Shown here one piece after another: positions 46,242-54,899 of a DNA stretch of 64,000 nt (its first letter is position 1; the number at the start of each line of letters is the position of its first letter). Source of the stretch: Usnea hakonensis (Eukaryota; Ascomycota; Lecanoromycetes; Lecanorales; Parmeliaceae); contig BLJB01000004.1 of assembly GCA_013423325.1 (NCBI GenBank), positions 1 to 64,000 on the forward strand, in the 5' to 3' direction. A program made the translations under genes and the position numbers. The notes beneath the pieces were generated by a model that was not told the DNA's origin, did no database searches, and worked only from the letters and a program-made list of their open reading frames with translations.

Positions 46242-47345
46242 ATGTATATCACAGATCTAGCCAACGAACTCCAACTACATGTATTGCAATCATGCCCCTC
46301 CATCCCTTCCCTCCTCGCTCTAGCTTCAACCTGCAAGCATCTACACTCAATCTTCACCCACCACAAATTACCCCTTCTCTACCAATCTTTCGAAGCCCAG
46401 TACGGCCCCTCGCACGATGCCATTCGCCTCGTCACCTATAATCGCAGCCAACCCGCTCACGTACCACGCTCTGCCCCGCCGCAATCAATGGCTCTGCTCA
46501 AACGCCTTGTTGAGGTGGGACAGATAGCGGAGAAATGGGCGACTGTGTACCCAAGCCAGAAATGGACCGGAGATGAGAGTGCCAATCGCCGCTCGCTGTC
46601 CCGCGAAGAGAGACACAACTTGAGGCGAGCATGCTATCGCATCTGGCTGTACGATACCGCCTTCCACACCCCGCAGCACGCCCGGACGAACAGGGTCCTG
46701 CCGCAGGTCGTGAGGACGAGGGCGCAGGTCCTCAGGCCCTGGTCTGGCGAGCAGTTGGCGGAGATGTTGGACCTGCGCGCCATCTTTCGCGCCGTTTTGC
46801 ATTCGCATATCTGTCCTAGCAACGGCACCGTCCTGCGCCGCCACAAGCAACGCTTCCCGGACGATCCGTTCCCGCTTCTCTCGACGAGGAAGGTGCCAAA
46901 GCACAATGATCCCTTCATGGATTTCCACCAAGCGCTATTCCATAGCACACCCCACGTCTCGCGCTTTTCAATGTGTAGGAACACCAACCAATTTGGGGCC
47001 ACAGTGGAAGGATGGGGCGACGAGATCACTCAGTACTACGTTGTGGAGGATATGTTGAAGCTCGATCCCGGGCAGCTCATGCGGTTGTTTGAGGAATTGG
47101 GGGGCCAAGCCGGTGCGGATGCGGAGTCGGCGACGTGCTATGGTTTCGGGAGCAGGAAGGGGACGGTGGAACGGTTTGTGGCGGCGCTGGGAGACTGGTT
47201 TGAGAATAATGGGGAGACATTGGTGGAGACGATTTGCTTTGTGGTTGGGGAGCGGGGGGGGGATGGGAGGGAGTTGGGGGAGCTTGTGGAGGGGGGGTTG
47301 GAGGGGATTGCGAGGAGGGAGGTTGGTGATGATGATGATGGGTGA
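46242..47345 (+). CDS. F-box-like protein of unknown target
   Basis: Intronless frame, 367 aa from the ATG at 46242 (in-frame codons upstream lack an ATG). Residues about 3-45 (LANELQLHVLQSCPSIPSLLALASTCKHLHSIF) have the F-box pattern: a leading L-x-x-E, then leucines and the ending C-K. F-box proteins link substrates to SCF ubiquitin ligases. The rest, with a conserved-looking WLYDTAFHTP and GWGDEITQYYVVEDMLKLDPGQL, resembles the many mould F-box proteins without a known substrate. The C-terminus is Gly/Asp-rich and G-rich at the DNA level. A GTGAGG donor overlaps the stop, so a short extra exon cannot be excluded. Confidence 0.78.
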   Translation: MYITDLANELQLHVLQSCPSIPSLLALASTCKHLHSIFTHHKLPLLYQSFEAQYGPSHDAIRLVTYNRSQPAHVPRSAPPQSMALLKRLVEVGQIAEKWATVYPSQKWTGDESANRRSLSREERHNLRRACYRIWLYDTAFHTPQHARTNRVLPQVVRTRAQVLRPWSGEQLAEMLDLRAIFRAVLHSHICPSNGTVLRRHKQRFPDDPFPLLSTRKVPKHNDPFMDFHQALFHSTPHVSRFSMCRNTNQFGATVEGWGDEITQYYVVEDMLKLDPGQLMRLFEELGGQAGADAESATCYGFGSRKGTVERFVAALGDWFENNGETLVETICFVVGERGGDGRELGELVEGGLEGIARREVGDDDDG

Positions 47346-47882
47346 GGAATGGGTTGGTTTGGTTTGGAGACATATTCTACTGCTGCATTCTCTAGTACGC
47401 TGTAGCTAGCTCTTTTGCAGTCAGTCAATTACAACTGGGTTCTGGACCTCGTTCGAAGTTTCGCTGTGAATGGAATTGGGTCATCATTTTGCTCCAATAC
47501 CATAGCCACATGAGCGTAATAACAACACCCTACTTTCCACCATTCAGATCCAATGCTCATAATAAACCAAAGGGTAGCAAAACCACTGTATTTAGCCTGC
47601 CCAGATCTACACATCTCGCCGTCCCGGCCGACCTCCTTATCAAGACCACCCATCCAACCCCTCCACACTCAACCCCAGCCTTTCCTTCACCAAAGTCCCA
47701 AAGCCAAGAGCATATAGTCACCATTGCCCACTACTACTTCTCCCCCACAACCCCTCACTCATCGCCATCACCGGAGAGAAGACGCAACTCACAATTTCCC
47801 CTAGTGTTGAAGATTGCAGCGCCAAGAACCTAGCTCCTACATCGGTGGATATTGCATTATACCAATCCATCTTACACCAGCC
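47346..47882. other. Convergent 3' intergenic region
   Basis: About 540 bp between convergent genes; C-rich on the plus strand around 47640-47700. No gene recognised. Confidence 0.45.
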
Positions 47883-49566
47883 CTATTCATCATCAGAAGG
47901 CGCTTTCCCTTTCTTCTTCTCCTCTTCCATTTCTCGCTTCGCAGTCGCCAGCTCCTCCTCCGATGGCATGTTCACAATCATAAGATACATCACATTCTGC
48001 ACGACGAAAAACAAATCAGCCTTCCGTGCTCGTCCCTCGGGCAATCAATCTCATCTCGATCAAACGTACCTGCCTCAACATCTTCTTGACGGGCCTCTCC
48101 CTTCTGATATAGCCGACCGAACTCCTAACCAACCCCGGTCCCCCAAGTCGCGTTCTCCTACTTTGGCTCTTATCCCTCATGCCCCTTGGATCGACTTTAC
48201 CTCCAGTGACCAGGCTGATCAGACTCCCGCTGCTAGCTGGATGATTCGGATCCGCGTATCTGGACTTGAACTCCGGCGTTCCTGTCGAGAGGCTTGAGCC
48301 CGGGTTCTCGGCATTGTACGTAGCATGTGCTCTCCGATCCATGTAGACTGCGATGAACCGGCCGCTCTTCTTGAAGGCGTTTGGTTTTTTCCCGGCTTCT
48401 TCATCGTCGGCAGCGGCCTCGAGGTGAGGAAAGATCAAAGGGGCGGCTTCGGGTAATTCGAGCTCGGTATGGGTTTTGCCGGATGTGAATTTGAGATCGT
48501 TTTTTAGCTTGGAGCCGAGGGTGTCCGTGTCGAGGGCTTTGGAGATGTCGTGCGAGATGTCCATTGGGGCAGAGGACCAGCGGTGACGGGACGGTTTGTA
48601 GGTGACAAGCATGGCGTAGAGACCGCGGGGTTGGAAGAAATAGGTGTTCATTTCGTCAAGGAAGTTGTTTGTCCTGTAGGTTGTGTTTAGCACATGACAC
48701 TGGTGGCCAGGGGTAGGAAAGAGACCTATGACGTGATTGAACTACTATTGCTGCTCCAGCGGTGGTCTGTATGATCATTGAAGCAATCATGGCTGATATA
48801 CTGGGAGCATAGCCCGCTGCATGACCAGCAAGGAAAATGACGGTGAATATTGGCGACGCCTTTGGCACTGAGTCAGTAAATTGGCTTCGACACGGAAGAA
48901 CCAGGGATGTCCAGATGAGAGGGGTGGCTTGTTTACCTGACTTGCCTTATGGAAGGTCTTGAGGAATTCCAGAAAAGTGTCTTGATCAATACCGCAATCA
49001 ACAAGCACAGGCGCATAAGCCCTCACAAATCCTCGACTCTTCGTTCGCGGTCGTCGCTGAGGAATGATGACCGGACACGGCAATTGTCCAATTCCATGGG
49101 TAGGTGCTGGATGCGAAGCAAGGAACTTTTGGACAAGCTTGTGAACGTCAGGCTTAGCTTCTCCGCTTACCGGTTCTGCATGATCGATCTCGCCCCTCAC
49201 AGAGGGCGAGTAGTCATATGCTGGTGGATCAGGGTCAGTCGCTTCGTCAAGCTCCCAATATGCTTCATCATCGTCGACAGCGTCTGGATAGTCTTCGTTC
49301 ACCTCATGGGGTAAGTCAGCAGGTACGGCTTTGCCTTGGTCAATCAATTGCCTCGCGTCGTGCTCATTGGCGACCTCGACGAGCCCGTGGTTTTGGGAAA
49401 CTGGATCTGAAAAATCATATTCAGGTGGTGCTCTAGTACTGCTATCACTGACGGGACCAGAAGGCCTAGGCGAACGTGATCTTTGCTTCTTTTCTTTGTG
49501 GGCAGCAATGGCTTCTGACGCCAGACCGATGCCGGTACCTACCAGTCTCACAAGGGGAGCCATCAT
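47883..49566 (-). CDS. Conserved fungal protein of unknown function
   Basis: Exons 48937-49566, 48726-48859, 48070-48673 and 47883-47996 give 493 aa. The start at MMAPLVRLVGTG is chosen because further upstream the frame has no ATG. Blocks such as YAPVLVDCGIDQDTFLEFLKTFHKAS and TNNFLDEMNTYFFQPRGLYAMLVTYKP are, as I recall, shared by a family of hypothetical proteins in filamentous ascomycetes. The exon-2 segment (ASPIFTVIFLAGHAAGYAPSISAMIASMIIQTTAGAAIVVQ) is hydrophobic and Gly/Ala-rich, so it may insert in or touch a membrane. The N-terminal 130 residues are acidic and disordered. No enzymatic motif is visible and I assign no function. Confidence 0.82.
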
Positions 49567-50157
49567 GTATTGAGAGATGAGTGGATGGAGAGAGGACAAG
49601 TTCAGTTGATTGAGAGACAATCTTCAGGCTTTATATACACAAAAGAGAGAAAAAGTAACGTTGAGACGAGAATGTGGGACGCTACACAGCTCAGCTGACG
49701 GAGAGAGCTGAATAGGGAAGAGTATACATACCTACCTGACAATAAATAATGCATCTTAATGGGCACAGTCAGAGTTGGATCAAGCGAACTTTATTGCAGT
49801 GGCTTTGTTGCATCCACAGTTGTCAGTCAGTAGTGTTTTGCCTTACAGAACGGATCATGTCTCAATGGCGTAGAATTCGCGAGCCTAGCCGTGTGTCTAG
49901 TTGTACTTCGGATTTACCGAGGACGTTTCCGAGTCTCGGTTCGAATTACCCTCGGAACTGGCATACTCACACAGGCCACTTCGAAGCCAATCAATTATGC
50001 AGCTCTACCCACGCTTCAACCAATGCAATACTGTAGTCCAGCTCTTCCGAGTGCCCGCAAATACATCTGCAATTGAGAGGCTTATGGCTCTTCATCAATG
50101 GCGGCAATACAGACTCCAGCTACCTTCCCCGGAAAGAAGAAGAAGGGCATGTGAACT
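49567..50157. promoter_or_regulatory. Divergent region upstream of the acid phosphatase
   Basis: About 590 bp between divergent genes. Nothing specific recognised apart from short frames without family features. Confidence 0.45.
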
Positions 50158-51765
50158 ATGTCTTACGGACTACCGGATACCGTTGGATCTTTGCTTCTAA
50201 TCGCTCTCTGGGCGACAGTCTACCTTGTTCATTTGCCCTTCTTTGCCCCATCCACTCTATCCTCAAGTGTGCAGCAGTACAGCCCAAGCTTCAACGGCTC
50301 TTGGTATCCACCAAGCAACTCGCAAATCAGTGACCTCGGCGCCGTGATCAATGGCACTGACGTGTTCGGATTCATCTTCAGCGATGCCTCCATTTCGCCT
50401 AGCAATGCTAGTGACGCGTTACAAAATTGGTGCAATATGCCCCACGTAAACTCGCACACCTATCCTGTTCCTCAAGCAGATTACACACTGGAGTATGTCG
50501 AAGTGGTATGATCCCGACCCCATGATCTTGCGACAGTTGTTATCAGACTGCTCAGAGCCTCTAGATTCACAGACACCACAAACGCACACCCTATGCTACT
50601 AATGCCTTTCCACGAGAACCTTACCCTTGGTATTGCGATGATGAAGGCCTGTTCACCTATGGCAAACCCTTGAATCCAAACGGAAATGACTCTGCTTCCA
50701 CTTACTGGTCAGTTTACACAAGCCCTTCAAATCCGTTCGCGCCGCAAGGGTTCAATGGGACCTGTCAATTTCCACAGATCACGAGGGGCGGTTTGGACGA
50801 TAGCTGGCAGCATGGAAAAGACCTCTTCGAAGTTTACAACAACCGCTTTGGGTCCATCTTCGTCAACTCTAGCGACCAGGTATCATATAGAGTCACCAAC
50901 AACGTCATCACTTCTCAAGTCGCTGGTATGGTTGTGGCTGCAATGAGCGAGTCTGCCAAGGAACATCCACTAGAGGTTCAGCCTGCGAGCATCGACTCTC
51001 TTGAACCAACGTATGCTTGCGATGCAGGCACTGCCTTGTACACTTCCTACGGGGTCGGAAGTACAGATCCCAATTGGACGGAACACTTGACTGCCTCACG
51101 GCCTCTGTTCGAAGCTCTAGACAACATCTCCGGCGTCGCAGCTAATGACCCAGGTTTCCACCAGTCGTGGGACCATTACTTTGATAACCTCTCTTCTCGA
51201 TTATGTCATGGGAAGCCATTACCCTGCAAGGTGTGTATCTGAAGCCCATCTCCAAGCACTGCGTGCTTCTACTGACACCATACAGATTGGCAACTCAACA
51301 TCTTGCGTTACCCCCTCCACTGCCAACGCCGTCTTCCGTCTTGGGCTATATGAATACTCTTACATCTACCGCTCCTCTCCTCAAAGCCTCCTAGCAAGCA
51401 CGGGCAGCTACGGTGTCTACATCGCAGAATTAGCTCAAAATATCCGTGACCGCATCAGCGGCGCGAGCCCCATCATATACAAACACAACGTTGCCCATGA
51501 TGGTAGCTTGGCAAGATTACTCTCCATACTGCAAGTGGATGTCATGATTTGGCCGGGTTTGGGCGCGGAGCTAGTATTCGAGATCTACAGCAAGAGTGGA
51601 GTCAGGTTCGTAAGGATATTGTGGGGCGGGCGTCTGTTCAGAAGCTCAAATCCTGCGCTTGGCCTTGTAGATATGCTGCCGCTGGATACGCTGTTAGGCT
51701 ATCTTGACGGGTTGGTGGGGGTCAGTGCTAGCAAGGTCCCTGGTCTCTGTTCAGATACAGGCTAA
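50158..51765 (+). CDS. Histidine acid phosphatase family protein
   Basis: Exons 50158-50505, 50565-51230 and 51286-51765 give 497 aa. An N-terminal hydrophobic stretch (about 10-30) should act as signal peptide or signal anchor, and several NxS/T sites suit a secreted protein. The catalytic RHxxRTP-type motif is present as HRHHKRTPYA, directly after the first intron, and the second catalytic motif is HDG in HNVAHDGS. Conserved GTCQFPQIT, GLDDSWQHG and SYRVTNNVITSQVAG blocks match the fungal branch of family PF00328. It should cleave phosphomonoesters outside the cell or in the secretory path; the natural substrate is unknown. Domain order and length are normal, with no breaks. Confidence 0.9.
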
Positions 51766-52256
51766 ACACAGAGACAACTGCTGCATGCCAGTCCCTTCCA
51801 TGCACGCTGTTTTTGTTTGTGAACCCAATCCTTTATGAACCACCCATCCAGGCAGCCCTCTGCGCTAAGGATAAGAAGATATCCATCAACATTACCAATT
51901 TGAGAGCTTCATAATCCGCGCTATGGAGACCCATATACCGCTGATTTGAATCAGAGAAGAATGTGGGCCCAAGACAAAGCAAAATGTCTGGAACAGGGGA
52001 CCACGGTGGCTGTGTTCATCTTCCCGCTTCCTCTCTCTCTACGCAGGCCGCGACGAGATGATAACAAGAAAGAGAGAGAGAGAGAGAAAGAATCACGCAA
52101 AAGCCACTTTTCTCAGCCTGGTCCCCATAATGGCTTGTTTGGCCACCACTCAAATAAGTAGCTTCATTCTTCTCACTTGGCGCGGAACTTATATATACTG
52201 GGTACCTTGCTTATAAATTCGCACTTCCTTCCTTTCCATTTCGTTCTTCAATCAAA
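51766..52256. promoter_or_regulatory. Promoter region of the small membrane protein
   Basis: About 490 bp. An AG-dinucleotide microsatellite occupies about 52070-52087, and a TTATATATA box lies at about 52189-52197, some 60-70 bp before the next ATG. Confidence 0.55.
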
Positions 52257-52784
52257 ATGACAGAAATGGAAACCGCAAAGGAAGATGCAAAACCCTCACT
52301 ATTGGAGAAGAGTCACATATCTTCCTCATCCCTCGAGAGACAACCATCCCCTATTCCCACCTTCATGGCCCGAGAACGCACAATCTTGCAGACGTTAACC
52401 ACCATCGCTGTCACCGATTCCATCTATCATCTCCTCTTCATCATCTCACTATTCTTCTCGTCAAAATGTATATGGTCGCAGGCGGACCTCGACTCCAAAC
52501 CCAACAAAGCGTCGTGGCACAAGGTCCAGTCGAACCTCGAAGATGCCCTCGTCGTGGAAATCATTATTTTCGCTGTCGTGTTCGTGTTACGACAAGTCTG
52601 GGGCGCCTGTTATGCGGTTCGAGTCGAGGGGATTTGGGTGCGCGCTGAGGAACGGGGAGCGAGACGGGTAGTCGCGTTTCTTTTACTTCTGGGAAACGTC
52701 ATTATAGCGACGCAGTTCATCTTTTACCCGGTGATATGCAGGAATTGTGGATATGATGTGGGAGCGGAGAATTGTGTGCCTTGA
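52257..52784 (+). CDS. Small membrane protein, unknown function
   Basis: Intronless, 175 aa. A polar N-terminus (about 1-45) is followed by three hydrophobic segments: around SIYHLLFIISLFF, VVEIIIFAVVFVLRQVW and VVAFLLLLGNVIIATQFIFYPVI. The C-terminus has a short Cys-containing end (CRNCGYDVGAENC). I do not recognise a family. A TATA-like box at a sensible distance and clean composition support a real gene. Confidence 0.65.
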   Translation: MTEMETAKEDAKPSLLEKSHISSSSLERQPSPIPTFMARERTILQTLTTIAVTDSIYHLLFIISLFFSSKCIWSQADLDSKPNKASWHKVQSNLEDALVVEIIIFAVVFVLRQVWGACYAVRVEGIWVRAEERGARRVVAFLLLLGNVIIATQFIFYPVICRNCGYDVGAENCVP

Positions 52785-53469
52785 CTGAGTTTCCGGCTAA
52801 TGAAGTCACTAGGTTCAACGCCTTCCACCAGCTTAGGGCTCCATAGCGGTCTTTAGAGATGGGTCGATGTACACAAGTGGCTCGAACCCAGTCATTCGCG
52901 GGAGTCAATACCAGCAACGGGGTTTCGCACGGAGTTAGCAACAGTGTCATCATTTCTTAGGTAACTTGATCAGAGAAGACTATGGGAACGAGCCAATACG
53001 AGAAGTCAGGAATCAGGGATCTGTGGCTGAGCGATTGGTGTTGGAGGGGGGGTGACGTTGTATGTTTATGCTTTGAGCACTGGGATTATTTCGGTCGATG
53101 GAGTCCGGGATGGAAATGTCGAGGTAGGGAGAGTAAGGTGCCTGGGCGTGATACCGGATTAGGATGCTATTTGTACAAGCACAGTGCGTATCCTCGATAG
53201 CTCTTGGCGGATCTTTTCTTATCCAAATCGCTTTTTCCCCCCACCGCCAAAAGTGATAAATTTTGATATATACATCTTTTCCCAGGGCCGCGCTCTTATT
53301 TAGGATCCTTGATTTGTTGGCACACTTCCGTTTCATCTAGTTGTAGGCGCTATTCTGGTCCTGCCAAGAGAGTCTCTTTGCTAGTGTATTGTCTGACAAC
53401 GCCTCCGACTCCCGGTCGACTTCCAGTCAAATGGTCGATGCGGTGGTTACTAGTGCACTTACTAACCTC
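52785..53469. other. Convergent intergenic region near DHS 3' end
   Basis: About 690 bp downstream of the membrane-protein gene and beyond the extra DHS exon copies. No gene recognised. Confidence 0.4.
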
Positions 53470-53471
53470 CT

Positions 53472-53633
53472 GCCCAGTATGTAGAGCGGCCCAAATGACT
53501 GGAATCAGGACTGTGGCCTCTGCGTAGACCCCTCGCGGTTGGCTTTCTATCGCCGACACGGTCTTTTAGCCCGGCCTTTGCAAGCGTAGCCGCCACGATA
53601 GGTGGAGATGCAGTGATAGCCACCGCTGCACCC
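53472..53633 (-). pseudogene. Two diverged extra copies of the DHS terminal exon
   Basis: On the minus strand, just past the DHS stop, the terminal coding exon (53670-53750) is repeated twice. The copy at about 53569-53633 keeps IVAAT-LAKAG but is frame-disturbed in its first half. The copy at about 53472-53529 still reads VYAEATVLIPVIWAAL. Copy starts are spaced 119 and 102 bp apart, and the spacers also match each other (ending GCGAGGGGT). Neither extra copy has AG directly before its first codon, so simple alternative splicing is doubtful. Decayed exon duplicates are the likeliest reading. Confidence 0.7.
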
Positions 53634-53669
53634 CTCGCGCTTCACTTTCAATCGTCGAGATGGTCTCGC

Positions 53670-54899
53670 TCAATCCCCTCTGTCCTGCCCAGCCTTTGCA
53701 AACGTAGCCGCCACAATAAGTGGAAACACGACTGTGGCCTCTGCATACACCTACACTCCCACAATCATTTAATAAGCCCGTAGTCCCCAAAATCATCATC
53801 ATTTCATCATCCCGAAAGGGGAGCGAGGATAGCAATAGAAACAGAAGAATCTCCCACGCACCTTGACGCTGTCTCCACCTGCTTTAATCTTCCCCCAACT
53901 GACGGCCTCGTCCGGCCGGGCCCCGGCGTCGCTGCCGTCGAACTCCTGCGCTGTGTTCACAAACACGGCGCTCTCGGCGCCGTTGCGCATTAGGCACGCG
54001 TTTGCAATATGATGCTTGACTAACCCGCCGCCAAGAATGATCATGCCGGCGCGTGTGGCGTTCATGGCAATGTCGTTGAGTTTGCGGATGTCGCGGGTGA
54101 TGGAGATGTCGAGGAAGGCGGGGCTGGAACGGAAGGTGTGGAAGTAGAGCATGTCGCCAAGGGAGCCGTCGGTGAGGGCGGGGCAGAACACAGGGATGCT
54201 GTTTCTGTGGGCCCAGTAGAGGATGGAGGATTCGTCGGCGATTTCGGCGCCGAGGCGAGAGGTGACGGCGCTCGGGGTCCAGACGAGGCGGTTCTGGGGG
54301 TCGTTGGGGGGTGTTTGGTGAGTTCTGGCGGAGGCTTCTTGCTCCGCGAGCATGGCGTCGAGGATCGGGACGACCCAGTCCTCAAAGGCGCAGTAGTTGC
54401 TATTGGGCACGACGAGGTTGCCGATGCGGTTCATGCCTTTTTCCCTCAAGTCGGCGCCGTTGGCGCTGAAGGAGGAAAGATAGGTGGGGGCGAGGCATTT
54501 GATCAGGTCTTCTTCGACGCCACCAGCCGTCGTGACAATAGCGGAGACGTGGCGGTGCTGGACGAGGTAGCGGAGGGTGGAGCGGAGGCCCGAGGAGACG
54601 AGGTTGGAGGTGTAGCCGAGGAAGATGGTCGTTTTGGCGCCGTTCTCTGGGTCCCTGAAGCTGCGCATATCGTTGATGATGCGGACGGCGTCGGCGACGG
54701 CGCTGGCTTGGAAACCCATGTTTGTCATGTTGGAGACGAGTTCGGCAACGGTGATGTCACGGTCCCGGTAATTGTTGAAATCGACGCCCGAGACTTGTTG
54801 AATGTTGGTGGGGACAGGGGCGGAGGGCTTAAAGACGGCGTCTGTGGATAGGACTGGGGCTTCGGTGTCTGATTTGGCGCCAGCAGGTGTCGGCGCCAT
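53670..54899 (-). CDS. Deoxyhypusine synthase
   Basis: Exons 53862-54899 and 53670-53750 give 372 aa, normal for the family. The start at MAPTPAGAKSD is the first methionine in good context. Signatures: GYTSNLVSSGLR, VTTAGGVEEDLIKCLAPTY, GLVKHHIANACLMRNGA, and EFDGSDAGARPDEAVSWGKIK, whose lysine is the catalytic residue. The last exon, VYAEATVVFPLIVAATFAKAGQ, restores the conserved C-terminus. The enzyme moves the aminobutyl group of spermidine to one lysine of eIF5A, the first step of hypusine formation, in the cytosol. The coding region is markedly GC-rich compared with its flanks. Two decayed copies of the last exon follow it. Confidence 0.94.

Noticed and set aside
49930..49970. GGTTCGAATTACC as part of a tRNA T-arm
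   Set aside because: No matching acceptor, D or anticodon arms can be folded around it.
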